Below, piece by piece: positions 51,711 to 61,813 of a DNA stretch of 64,000 bases. The stretch spans positions 2,418,001 to 2,482,000 of the forward strand of contig NZ_CP081864.1 in the NCBI RefSeq assembly GCF_019797845.1, written 5' to 3'. Each line of letters opens with the position of its first letter. Position 1 is the stretch's first letter. The translations under genes and the position numbers were made by a program. The notes beneath the pieces were generated by a model, which ran no database searches, was not told the origin of the DNA, and saw only the letters and a program-made list of their open reading frames with translations. The DNA comes from Symbiopectobacterium purcellii. GTDB lineage: Bacteria; Pseudomonadota; Gammaproteobacteria; Enterobacterales; Enterobacteriaceae.

Positions 51711-53495
51711 TTACTCCGCATCCTGCGCAGGTTTCGCTTTCGCCACCACAGCAATAGACAGCTCTGCTAACGATGCCGGATTGGCGTAACTTGGCGCTTC
51801 CGTCATCAGGCAGGCTGCTGCGGTAGTTTTCGGGAAGGCGATCACGTCACGAATGTTTTCCGTACCGGTCAACAACATCACCAGACGATCCAGACCAAAC
51901 GCCAGGCCAGCATGCGGCGGTGTACCGTATTTCAGTGCATCCAGCAAGAAGCCAAATTTTTCGCGTTGTTCCTGCTCGTTAATGCCCAGAATACGGAACA
52001 CCGTCTGTTGCATTACGCTGCTGTGAATACGCACGGAACCACCGCCGACTTCATAGCCGTTCAGTACCATATCGTACGCGTTAGCGATGGCGGAAACCGG
52101 GTTACTTTCCAGTGCTTCAGGCGTCATATCACGCGGTGAAGTAAACGGATGGTGCATTGCGGCCAGCCCACCTTCGCCATCGTCTTCAAACATCGGGAAA
52201 TCGATGACCCACAGCGGTTTCCAGCTTGCCAAATCGGTCAGGCCGAGATCGCGTCCCAGTTTAAGGCGCAGCGCACCCAATGCATCCGTTACCACTTTCG
52301 CGCTGTCCGCGCCGAAGAACAGAATGTCGCCGTCTTCAGCCGCAGCGCGTTCTAACAACGCTGCCAGCAGTGTCTCATTCAGGAATTTAGCCACCGGACT
52401 GGAAATCCCTTCGAGCCCTTTCTCCTTCTCGTTCACTTTAATGTAAGCGAGTCCCTTGGCACCGTAGATCTCGATAAACTTACCGTATTCATCAATCTGT
52501 TTGCGGCTCAGTTGTGCACCGCCCGGTACGCGAATCACCGCTACACGGCCTTTGGCATCGTTCGCCGGGCCGGAGAACACTTTAAAATCGATCGTTTTGA
52601 GCAGATCGGCGACATCCACCAGTTCCAGCGGGTTACGCAGGTCAGGTTTGTCGGAGCCAAAACGGCGCATGGCTTCAGCAAACGTCATGATCGGGAAATC
52701 ACCCAAATCGACGCTCAAAATCTCTTGCCACAGTTCACGCACCAGCTTTTCCATCACTTCACGCACCTGCGGTGCCGTCATGAAGGAGGTTTCGACGTCA
52801 ATCTGGGTAAATTCCGGCTGGCGATCCGCACGCAGGTCTTCATCACGGAAGCATTTAACAATCTGGTAGTAACGGTCGAAGCCCGACATCATCAGCAATT
52901 GCTTGAACAACTGCGGCGATTGCGGCAGCGCATAGAATTTGCCCTTATGCACCCGGCTTGGCACCAGGTAATCGCGCGCCCCTTCCGGTGTCGCTTTGGT
53001 CAGCATCGGCGTTTCAATATCCAGAAAATCGTGGCCGTCCATAAAACGACGCACAAAGCTGGTAATACGCGCACGCGTTTTTAACCGCGTCGCCATTTCA
53101 GGGCGGCGCAAATCGAGATAGCGGTATTTCAAGCGCGCTTCTTCGGTGTTGGTTTGATTGGCGTCCAGCGGCAACGGCTCTGAGCGGTTGATAATCGTCA
53201 GCGCGGTCGCAAACACTTCCACTTCGCCCGTAGACATCTCTTTATTCACCTGGCTTTCAGGGCGCGCACGCACCACACCGGTCAGTTGAATGCAGAATTC
53301 GTTACGCAGTTCTGACGCCAAAGTGAAAGCATCCTGCCGATCGGGGTCGAAAAACACCTGGACCACGCCGTCGCGGTCACGCATATCGATAAAAATCAAA
53401 CCACCCAGATCGCGGCGACGGTTAACCCAACCGCACAATGTCACTTCCTGGCCCACATGGGACGCGTTTAGTTGTCCACAATATTCAGTACGCAT
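51711..53495 (-). CDS. aspS: Aspartyl-tRNA synthetase
   Basis: A class II synthetase, 594 residues from the ATG at 53495 ([20 protein letters not shown]), which has AAGGA 8 bases upstream; a longer frame to 53531 is unsupported. Class II motifs are visible: motif 2 [18 protein letters not shown] and motif 3 [15 protein letters not shown], after an N-terminal OB domain. The bacterial insertion (GAD) domain lies in the middle. First gene of aspS-nudB-yebC-ruvC. Confidence 0.97.
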   Translation of the reverse strand: MRTEYCGQLNASHVGQEVTLCGWVNRRRDLGGLIFIDMRDRDGVVQVFFDPDRQDAFTLASELRNEFCIQLTGVVRARPESQVNKEMSTGEVEVFATALTIINRSEPLPLDANQTNTEEARLKYRYLDLRRPEMATRLKTRARITSFVRRFMDGHDFLDIETPMLTKATPEGARDYLVPSRVHKGKFYALPQSPQLFKQLLMMSGFDRYYQIVKCFRDEDLRADRQPEFTQIDVETSFMTAPQVREVMEKLVRELWQEILSVDLGDFPIMTFAEAMRRFGSDKPDLRNPLELVDVADLLKTIDFKVFSGPANDAKGRVAVIRVPGGAQLSRKQIDEYGKFIEIYGAKGLAYIKVNEKEKGLEGISSPVAKFLNETLLAALLERAAAEDGDILFFGADSAKVVTDALGALRLKLGRDLGLTDLASWKPLWVIDFPMFEDDGEGGLAAMHHPFTSPRDMTPEALESNPVSAIANAYDMVLNGYEVGGGSVRIHSSVMQQTVFRILGINEQEQREKFGFLLDALKYGTPPHAGLAFGLDRLVMLLTGTENIRDVIAFPKTTAAACLMTEAPSYANPASLAELSIAVVAKAKPAQDAE

Positions 53496-53614
53496 TACGA
53501 TGTCCTTTTGAGCAATCACGCTAGAAACCATCTCAACGAGATATAATCACACCTACAACAACCACGCCTGAGAGCACCGGCCAGACCGCATCGTCACAGT
53601 GAGTACGAAACGCT

Positions 53615-53702
53615 GGTTTTATAAACATATCGGTTTCACAAAACACACGGGTTCCATAAAACGCATCGATGCTACAAAACACACGGGTTCCACAAACACA
53701 GC
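53615..53702. repeat. Five tandem 18-bp repeats between aspS and yecE
   Basis: Five consecutive units of 16-18 bases with consensus GGTTCCAYAAAACACACG: starting at 53615, 53632, 53650, 53668 and 53686. They read as a KHTGS-like hexapeptide repeat in one plus-strand frame, but no convincing gene contains them. The 413-base gap (53496-53908) otherwise should hold the aspS promoter and the yecE promoter; yecD is missing here. Confidence 0.75.
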
Positions 53703-53908
53703 AGCGTTTCCCCACGCATCCAATCACAACGGTGTTTTTTTGCGCGGAATGGTTGTTCTGGATTGCTGTTCAGTAAAAAAGGTGGCTATTATAAAGGATA
53801 TTCCCCGGAACGATAAGAGTGAAGCGGTTTCCGGGCAGTGATATGTCGCAAGAATTGTGAGAATTCCCTCTCAGTTAAAAAAATGTTTTACTGTCTCTCA
53901 CTCTGTTA

Positions 53909-54736
53909 ATGGATTGCAACGGAATGTTTATTGGCTTACCGCAATGGCAACACCCCGCCTGGCACAAGTTCGGACTGCGCACGCTGGCTGACTACGCGCG
54001 GTATTTCAACTGCGTGGAAGGCAACACTACATTTTATGCGCTGCCCAGCGCAGACAGCGTATTGCGTTGGCGGGACATGACCACTGATAGTTTCCGTTTC
54101 TGTTTCAAATTTCCTGCCACCATCAGTCATCAGGCGGGGTTGCGCCACTGTGAAGAGGAAACGCGTCAGTTTTTTCATTGCCTGAAACCGCTCGCCTCGC
54201 GTGTCGGACAATTTTGGTTACAGCTTCCTGCGGCCTTTTCGCCCGAGCAACTCCCTGATTTATGGCGTTTTCTCGATACACTGCCTCAGGAATTCAGCTA
54301 CGGGGTGGAAGTTCGCCACCTTGCATTTTTTGCCAAAGGTGAGGATGAACGCCAACTGAATCAAGGGCTTTCACAGCGCGCTATCGACAGGATCATGCTC
54401 GACAGCCGCCCGGTACACCACGCGCCGCCAGATACGCCCGCCCTGCGGGAGGCTCAACGGAAAAAACCGCGTTTGCCGGTTCATGCGCTGCTGACCGCAC
54501 AGCACCCCGCCATCCGTTTCATTGGCAATGAAGATATTGCAGACAATTTGCGCTGGTTTGCACCCTGGATTGATAAACTGAAACGCTGGCAGGGGCATTC
54601 TCCGTATCTGTTTATCCATACGCCTGACATTGGCAATGTGCTCCCGCTGGCACAAGCAATATGGCCGTTGTTAGAACCGGTTATCACGGCCTGTCCGCCT
54701 CGCCCTGACTGGCCGCAACAGGACGCCTTATTTTAA
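53909..54736 (+). CDS. yecE: DUF72 protein YecE
   Basis: A TIM-barrel protein of the DUF72 family; function unknown. Core motifs are FIGLPQWQHPAW, YFNCVEGNTTFYALP, FRFCFKFPATISH and YLFIHTPDIGN. An internal ATG at 53924 gives the MFIGLPQW start seen in E. coli YecE; neither has a good ribosome binding site. Length 275 is typical. Confidence 0.93.
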   Translation: MDCNGMFIGLPQWQHPAWHKFGLRTLADYARYFNCVEGNTTFYALPSADSVLRWRDMTTDSFRFCFKFPATISHQAGLRHCEEETRQFFHCLKPLASRVGQFWLQLPAAFSPEQLPDLWRFLDTLPQEFSYGVEVRHLAFFAKGEDERQLNQGLSQRAIDRIMLDSRPVHHAPPDTPALREAQRKKPRLPVHALLTAQHPAIRFIGNEDIADNLRWFAPWIDKLKRWQGHSPYLFIHTPDIGNVLPLAQAIWPLLEPVITACPPRPDWPQQDALF

Positions 54737-54928
54737 ACAAATATAAAACAGCAACGTATTAAAAGGCTTTTTTTAGCATTTTTTATTATAACTTCAGGTT
54801 TTGAACTGCTTTTTTTTTAAAAGCAGACATTACAGGCGACAGTCTGACAGCAGACAGTTATCATTCTGCCAGCCGAAGTCGGTTAATATTTTCTGTCAGG
54901 CAATGTTTGCCCGACAATGGAGTGGAAC

Positions 54929-55324
54929 ATGGTAAGCGCGCTCTATGTGGTGCTTGGCGCATTGTTGCTGGTAAAACTGTCTCTCGATGTGGTGAAACTG
55001 CGTATGCAATACCGCGTGGCCTACGGAGACGGTGGTTTTTATGAATTACAGACCGCCATTCGGGTTCACGGTAATGCCGTAGAATACCTCCCCATCGGCG
55101 CTATTCTTCTGGTGCTGATGGAAATGAACGGCGCGTTGATCGTCATGATTCATCTGTGCGGTATCTTGCTAATTGTTGGCCGACTCTTTCACTACGTAGG
55201 CTTGCGTCAACGTGAATTCCGCTGGCGCCGTACCGGAATGGCCGCTACCTACGCTTCACTGGTATTGATGTCGCTGTTCAATCTTTACTACCTTCCCTGG
55301 GAATTGGTACTCACCCTGTATTAA
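54929..55324 (+). CDS. yecN: MAPEG-family inner-membrane protein YecN
   Basis: A 131-residue protein with four hydrophobic segments in the MAPEG fold (membrane-associated glutathione and eicosanoid metabolism family). Signature region AIRVHGNAVEYLPIGAILL and GRLFHYVGLRQ. Start at 54929 with GGAG 6 bases upstream; an ATG at 54917 overlaps that site. Substrate unknown. Confidence 0.9.
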   Translation: MVSALYVVLGALLLVKLSLDVVKLRMQYRVAYGDGGFYELQTAIRVHGNAVEYLPIGAILLVLMEMNGALIVMIHLCGILLIVGRLFHYVGLRQREFRWRRTGMAATYASLVLMSLFNLYYLPWELVLTLY

Positions 55325-55424
55325 CCGCGCCTGTGACGTTGGTGCGCCGTACGTATTATGGCGCGCCGCAAGGAAACAGACTTTCTTATTGGTATTTGCT
55401 AGACTGTACCACCTTTTTTATTAA

Positions 55425-57160
<1,736 letters not shown>

Positions 57161-57166
57161 TGTCTC

Positions 57167-57191
57167 GCCCCGGCGTTGTGCCGGGGTTTTA
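57167..57191 (+). terminator. Terminator after cmoB
   Basis: CCCCGG and CCGGGG pair over a 7-base loop, followed by TTTTAC, 7 bases after the cmoB stop. Confidence 0.85.
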
Positions 57192-57262
57192 CTCTCTGTT
57201 TATCGTTGCATCAGACTCTCGCTCCAGAATATCTGCTTATTGGTATTTCAGACGGCGCGTGG

Positions 57263-57457
57263 TATAACCGTCATACTTCAAGTTGCATGCGCGTTGGCGG
57301 CACTCGCTCACCCGAATCACTTACTTATGTAAGCTCATCGGGATTCGCTCCTTTACCGCGTTACGAGCCCCATAAATGAGTCTCGCCCTGAAGGGCCAGC
57401 GCAAGCGCTGTTCAAAACGTAAACGTTTTGTCCTGCACCTCGCATTATTTATGGGTA
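57263..57457 (-). repeat. ERIC repeat with internal insertion (minus orientation)
   Basis: The plus strand begins TATAACCGTCATACTTCAAG and ends with a degenerate GCATTATTTATGGGTA, the two ERIC ends reversed, with core ACTTACTTATGTAAGCTCAT. The copy is about 195 bases because roughly 75 bases (57358-57432) sit near the distal arm. The insert resembles that in the copy at 13753 (TTTGAAC...GCG...GGCC...GGGG) but lies at a different place in the element. It fills much of the 419-base gap after cmoB. Confidence 0.8.
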
Positions 57458-57579
57458 GATTTACTTTCGAATGATTTCATAGCCTATAAACGCGTTACAT
57501 GAAATAAGTCGATAACCTGATATAAAAATAATTTCGTTCCTCATACTATGGCTCCACTTATTAATAGGGAGTCATCAAC

Positions 57580-58212
57580 ATGCTACCATCCATATCAAGC
57601 GCTATACATTCACTTCAATCAATTTCCCCAGCCCAGAGTTCTTCGCAAGAAGATAACCCTGCAACCAAAAGAGTTAAACTTATAAATGAAAAACTATCAA
57701 CGCTACAGCTCGAACAACACACTTACAATGAACGTTTAACGTATTGTGAAGAATTTTTTTCAAAAAACAATAAAGCAATCCTTACATTGTGCGAAATGGG
57801 TGACAGTATCCATGGACCATTAAAAACGGTTCTCGCGACGATAAATTCAATTACGGATAATGATCGACTTGGTGAAGATAATTCCGAAAACTATACCCAA
57901 ATCAATCAATCAATAGATGAGATTGATAAATTGATTCAGTCGAGCGTGAGTGACAAAACCAGTACCGGTGAACGAATCAGCAAAGAAATTGGTCGTGTTA
58001 CTACTCGAGTTGGAAAGGAGGTCGAACGTAGCTTAGACAAAACAAAAGATGAATTTGATCGTGTTATGCCCCGAGTTGAAAAGGAGGTTGAGCGTAGCTT
58101 AGACAAAACAAAAGATGAACTTGTTCGTGTTAAGACCCGAGTTGAAAAGGAAGCTGAGCGCAGCTTTGAAACAGCAAAAAATAAAGTCACCCATTTTTTA
58201 AAAAAGCTTTAA
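57580..58212 (+). CDS. Repeat-containing protein, candidate secreted effector
   Basis: A 210-residue AT-rich gene with GGGAG 8 bases before the ATG. The first 25 residues are Ser/Ile/Gln-rich (MLPSISSAIHSLQSISPAQS), the composition of type III secretion signals. The middle is helical. From about residue 138 three tandem 21-residue units follow (63-base DNA repeats): RVEKEVERSLDKTKDEFDRV and variants, an amphipathic helix repeat like those in apolipoprotein- or LEA-like proteins. No family recognised. Composition and position beside the other accessory genes suggest transfer. Confidence 0.65.
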   Translation: MLPSISSAIHSLQSISPAQSSSQEDNPATKRVKLINEKLSTLQLEQHTYNERLTYCEEFFSKNNKAILTLCEMGDSIHGPLKTVLATINSITDNDRLGEDNSENYTQINQSIDEIDKLIQSSVSDKTSTGERISKEIGRVTTRVGKEVERSLDKTKDEFDRVMPRVEKEVERSLDKTKDELVRVKTRVEKEAERSFETAKNKVTHFLKKL

Positions 58213-58474
58213 CATGCCTAATTTAGGAATCAATATGCGCGTTTTACTATCACTGAGCGAACGGTAATTAACTCAGGGGCAGAAAAAACTTTTTTATTAT
58301 TGCAGCAACATTAACCCAAGCGCGTATTGCAGCCCTCCCGCTGGCGGGATATAGTGATGGTCCGGCGTTATCTGCGCCGCCATCCGCGGAAAGGGCTGCG
58401 CCCAAGATAAGTAGGCAACCTCAAGGTTACGACTCCCCACCTGAATGCGGATAAGGTATTGGAAAGGAGTTCGT
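58213..58474. other. Gap before the DUF1835-like gene
   Basis: About 260 bases; the GC-rich part from about 58315 to 58440 is unlike the gene to its left and may be a fragment of old backbone sequence. No gene seen. Confidence 0.35.
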
Positions 58475-59714
58475 ATGTCTGTACATCCGATAAGTAATGG
58501 TCATATCAATCTGGTTCAACAGCGCAAACGCGCAAAAGAACTGTTGCAACGTATCAAAGCAGGCCTTGAGCCTGAAAAATTGGCACTGCTTCATCGCCTT
58601 AATCCAACGTCCGACCTAACCCTTGCCAGCGCACAATGGTTAATTGCGCGTGACGTCGGGTTTGACAGTTGGCCGAAGCTCAAAGCACATGTTGATGCCA
58701 TCGCATTTGCCCGGCGTCATCCCCATTTTTCCGCTGATGATGAAAGCAAAACCCAACACTGGCGCTGCGGCAATGATATTGAACACAGTCTGCGGCTCGC
58801 GGGTTTTCACGGCACCTTTCACTGTTATACCGACCCACTGTCAATGGGACCAGTTCAGAACATCCCCTTTGCCGACTACCGCACGGTCCGCTGCACCTAT
58901 ATCCAGCAGGCCTTTCGGTTGGAAGCTGATGATGTCACCCGCCGTTTTGACGAGGAGCAGGCACAGTGGCAACGTTTACCCGACGCTGAACATGCCGTGT
59001 TGTGGTGCGAAGCCGACCCCTACGACCAGCTGTTTTTGATCCGCTCACTCTCGACACTCGAAAAACCGCCACAAAAGCTCGAGCTTATCGCCGTGGACAA
59101 TATACCCGGCGTGAAACGTTTTATTGGACTAGGGCAACTATCACCGGATGTATTGGCCTGGCTCTGGACGCAACGCAAGACGGTGCCTGCCGATGCGATA
59201 GCACTGGCGCACAGCCTGGTCGGCCTGGTGCGCGCCCTCACCGACAGCGCTCTTTACGCTTGCTCAACGTGAACACACCACATTGCCTTATCTTTCGCGT
59301 TCCTTGCGCCGATTATTGCAAGAATTACCGGGTATTAACGACGGTCTTTCTCTGACCGAACGCCTGGCGTTACAGGCTATTGCACAATCCGGCCCCATCA
59401 GTCTCAGAAAAGTATTCAGAGAACTGATCGGCCAGCGCGATCCGCTGCCTTATATGGGTGACATGATGTTCTATTCCGCTATCAGACCATTGATAACAGG
59501 CGAAAACCCACTATTGCGTATCACTACAGCAGCAGAGGCAGAAGCCCTGACTACCGTGGAATTAACGCCGCTAGGCCATGACATACTCAATGGCAAGGCT
59601 TACTGGCTTGATGTTGCCTCACAGCCTCGTTGGGTAGGCGGAGTTTGCCTTACGCCCCGTGAGGCGCACTGGACTGTGGACAGTAATGGGCGTCCGGTTT
59701 GGCGGGATTCGTAG
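58475..59714 (+). pseudogene. DUF1835-domain protein split by a frameshift
   Basis: The first part (58475-59272) starts with AAAGGAG 6 bases upstream and has an N-terminal helical repeat-like region (LASAQWLIARDVGFDSWPKL) and the DUF1835 signature HWRCGNDIEHSLRLAGFHGT followed by CYTDPLSMGPV. It ends out of frame at DSALYACST. In the +1 frame the sequence continues TALFTLAQREHTTLPYLSRS and then LRRLLQELPGINDGLSLTER to RWVGGV, the usual C-terminal half of these proteins, ending at 59714. A single indel near 59238-59252 explains the split. Function of the family unknown. Confidence 0.75.
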
Positions 59715-59800
59715 TGTAGTTTTCAATGCAAGCAGAGTAAATAATCGTCGTAGCAATCACCCCCGGCTTACTGGTCGGGGTTTATATGAGCGCTATATTA

Positions 59801-60208
59801 TTACCGACCGTTAAAACCATCCCAATATGTTTTGCGCAGGCCATCGATATATAACCTTCGCGTTTCTTGCGGATTCTCTACTGAATATTGATGCGTAAAA
59901 AAAGATAACGTCATGTTTGAATCAGGCAATAACTGCGGATCGTCAAAACGATTCACATTCTGTTGTGCTTCTTGCTGAGACAAGCCTTTGGCACGGTCCT
60001 GCTGCCCTAAATGATATATATCTTCAAATGCAGGAAGTAACAGCGCGGTCGTATTATTAACATGAATACGTGTATTCGGATCGAAATGTTGATGTGCGAT
60101 TTTATTAGCTGTGTGGTAGGCGTGACGCATTGGACTCGATAGTGAACTAGCGCACCCATAACATGATAATACAATCGGCAATAACATAAAGCGACGTAAT
60201 GCCCTCAC
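59801..60208 (-). CDS. Exc2-like lipoprotein
   Basis: A 135-residue lipoprotein with lipobox region LPIVLSCYGC and the ending YWDGFNGR. The GQQDRAKGLSQQEAQQNV segment and the DGxNGR end recall the Exc2 family, first named from plasmid exclusion proteins and common in Pectobacterium and Dickeya chromosomes; the match is from memory. It stands between the DUF1835 pseudogene and the lysis cassette, and might belong to neither. Confidence 0.6.
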   Translation of the reverse strand: MRALRRFMLLPIVLSCYGCASSLSSPMRHAYHTANKIAHQHFDPNTRIHVNNTTALLLPAFEDIYHLGQQDRAKGLSQQEAQQNVNRFDDPQLLPDSNMTLSFFTHQYSVENPQETRRLYIDGLRKTYWDGFNGR

Positions 60209-60443
60209 TCAAGAACTCCTTTTTTGGTAAAAATAAACGCGATAACACCCAACGTTTGATACTAACAATAACAGTAAAAACAATGCTGTTTTAAACCGTA
60301 TCCCTGCATGATGTCACGCAAAGCACAGAGTATATGCGCAATGAAAAGCCTTATCTTCGTCTTCATTTACCGCTCAGAATAAACAAGCAACAGTGCGATC
60401 TTCCACCCGCTAAATACCTTAATGCAAGAAAAAAACGTTCTGC

Positions 60444-60751
60444 TCAGCGTTGCTCCTCGATCGCGCGGATAGCCGACAATTTACTGTTTGCTTCATCAAG
60501 CGCGGTCAGTAGCGGATCAAGCCAGTAAACCGCCTGGGCATAGGTCAATCGGCAACCCGAGGTAACGGTATCAGTACCGGTTGTGTTAATGCCACTGGCA
60601 GTGGCGTGCAGGGCGTCTCGACGTAATCGGTTCGCGTAGTCGAACAGCCGATCAGCAACAGGGGCAGGAACACACTTGTGACCAACCTCTTCCTGTTTGA
60701 GAATCGAGCGATAGACAGTTCGCTTATTTTCCAGACAGGGAGGAAAGACAC
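60444..60751 (-). pseudogene. Rz1-like spanin lipoprotein, apparently frameshifted
   Basis: Starts with GTG at 60751, AAGGAG 8 bases upstream, inside the end of the endolysin gene. The product has a hydrophobic segment and lipobox LLIGC, then the Pro-rich stretch CTPLPVALTQPVLIPLPR typical of Rz1-like outer-membrane spanins, and stops at 60545. In another frame the DNA goes on LTYAQAVYWLDPLLTALDEA and ends AIRAIEEQR at 60444, which resembles the C-terminal third of such proteins (LTW...ALGQCN.DK..IREIE). A one-base loss near 60550 would explain this. Alternatively the second frame is an independent overlapping gene, but it has no start codon. Confidence 0.55.
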
Positions 60752-61248
60752 AATGCCATCTCCTTGTCTCTGCGTTTCACCAATCCCGGCATAATCTTAC
60801 CTCCGCTATATACCCAGCGGGGCAGTTGCTCACAAGCTGCCTGAATATTTCCGCTACGAAATAACTGAAACAGCGTTGAACCCTGTACCCTTGGGCATCC
60901 GGCGTTAAAAGCGATGCTGACTGCCGCGCTGAATGCACCATCCGGTAGGTTTTTTCCATTCGCATAGCTGTCCACACATTTTTCAGCCTCAAGGATATTT
61001 TTCTGCCAGTCCGCCGCAATTTGCTTATCTGTTTTACGGCCCCCATTAACCACACTATGGGTATTGCCAATACCGTCAGTTAAAATACCCGCAGGGCATA
61101 CATAAGGATCACGGCGGCATGATTCAGCGTTACCCATCAGTTCAAGTCCGAGCCTGTTTGTTCTTACCTGGTTATTGCTCATTATAATGCCGATAATGGC
61201 ACCGACAGAACACACGACACCTGCTACGATAGCATTGCGTTTTCTCAT
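60724..61248 (-). CDS. SAR endolysin, phage P1 Lyz-like
   Basis: A 174-residue GH24 lysozyme with an N-terminal signal-anchor-release helix (AIVAGVVCSVGAIIGIIMSN). Starting at 61248, its active-site residues fall at E42, C51 and T57 in GNAESCRRDPYVCPAGILTDGIGNTH, with Cys also at 13 and 44. These are the positions of phage P1 Lyz, where C44-C51 block the active site until C13 of the released anchor swaps the disulfide. A start one codon earlier (61251) is possible. It overlaps the holin end and follows the immunity gene, so it probably releases the bacteriocin. Confidence 0.9.
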   Translation of the reverse strand: MRKRNAIVAGVVCSVGAIIGIIMSNNQVRTNRLGLELMGNAESCRRDPYVCPAGILTDGIGNTHSVVNGGRKTDKQIAADWQKNILEAEKCVDSYANGKNLPDGAFSAAVSIAFNAGCPRVQGSTLFQLFRSGNIQAACEQLPRWVYSGGKIMPGLVKRRDKEMALCLSSLSGK

Positions 61249-61457
61249 CATTCACCTCGCGCTTCTGTACGTCTGCTTTCCCTGATTTTGAAATATAAAT
61301 TAGTGAAGTAAGTCAAAAAGCCAAAGGCTAGACTGCCCAAAACGCCAATCGCCGCCCATTGTGTCGAGGAGACCCTATCCAATAATTGCAACAGCCAATA
61401 AACACTGCTGCTCGCCGATGTCATGTAAGCCATACCGGTTGATATTTTTTCAGGCAT
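61248..61457 (-). CDS. Pinholin of the phage 21 S type
   Basis: A 69-residue small holin. It starts [20 protein letters not shown] and has a weakly hydrophobic first helix and a second transmembrane helix ([23 protein letters not shown]) ending KIRESRR. This is close to phage 21 S, a pinholin that makes small holes and depolarises the membrane, setting free SAR endolysins. The start at 61457 has GGA 7 bases upstream; a TTG at 61469 is also in frame. The stop overlaps the endolysin start. Confidence 0.9.
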   Translation of the reverse strand: MPEKISTGMAYMTSASSSVYWLLQLLDRVSSTQWAAIGVLGSLAFGFLTYFTNLYFKIRESRRTEARGE

Positions 61458-61504
61458 AATTTCATCCAAACACCTCTATTGAGGCGCAGTCTTGATTAAA
61501 GGGC

Positions 61505-61530
61505 AAAGAAAAGGCCCACCGAAGTGAGCC
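61505..61530 (-). terminator. Terminator between immunity gene and lysis genes
   Basis: On the minus strand GGCTCAC TTCG GTGGGCC then TTTTCTTT: a UUCG-capped hairpin with U-tract. It would limit read-through from bacteriocin-immunity transcripts into the lysis cassette. Confidence 0.85.
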
Positions 61531-61553
61531 TTGATGAGGTTAATAGGCGATAA

Positions 61554-61811
61554 TCAACCGGGTTTAAAACCGGGCTTGCCGTTTTTGGCTCGCCATTGTT
61601 TTATTTCTTTTACAACCTCTAATGGCCCTTGTTTTCCCGCCTCTGGATAATAAAGAAGGTCTGAACCAAATGGATGCTCTGAGATTCTTTCAAACTCGTC
61701 TAAAGCTATTGCATGAGCCTCTTCCGTTGAATATTCAGCACTATATATTTGCGTGACAAAATCAAGGAACTCTTTTTCAGTACAGTCCTCAATTGATTCG
61801 AATCTTGCCAT
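61554..61811 (-). CDS. Colicin E-type DNase immunity protein
   Basis: An 85-residue acidic protein of the Im2/Im7/Im8/Im9 family. The helix III signature SDLLYYPEAG matches SDLIYYP of Im9, and the ends fit too: EFLDFVTQIYSAEYSTEE (helix I-II) and KQWRAKNGKPGFKPG. It neutralises the cognate HNH DNase by binding next to the active site. It begins 2 bases after the bacteriocin stop, with AAAGAGG upstream. It is intact although the toxin gene is frameshifted. Confidence 0.93.
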   Translation of the reverse strand: MARFESIEDCTEKEFLDFVTQIYSAEYSTEEAHAIALDEFERISEHPFGSDLLYYPEAGKQGPLEVVKEIKQWRAKNGKPGFKPG

Positions 61812-61813
61812 AA

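Noticed and set aside
53615..53702. CRISPR-like array
   Set aside because: Units of 16-18 bases directly abut each other without spacers, so it is a tandem repeat and not a CRISPR array; none was found elsewhere.
53599..53841. 80-codon open frame with KHTGS repeats
   Set aside because: The frame is produced by the 18-bp tandem repeats; there is no ribosome binding site and no similarity outside the repeats.
60444..60743. Independent overlapping i-spanin gene in the Rz1 region
   Set aside because: The second frame has no start codon and no membrane segment; a frameshifted Rz1-like gene explains the sequence better, though not with certainty.
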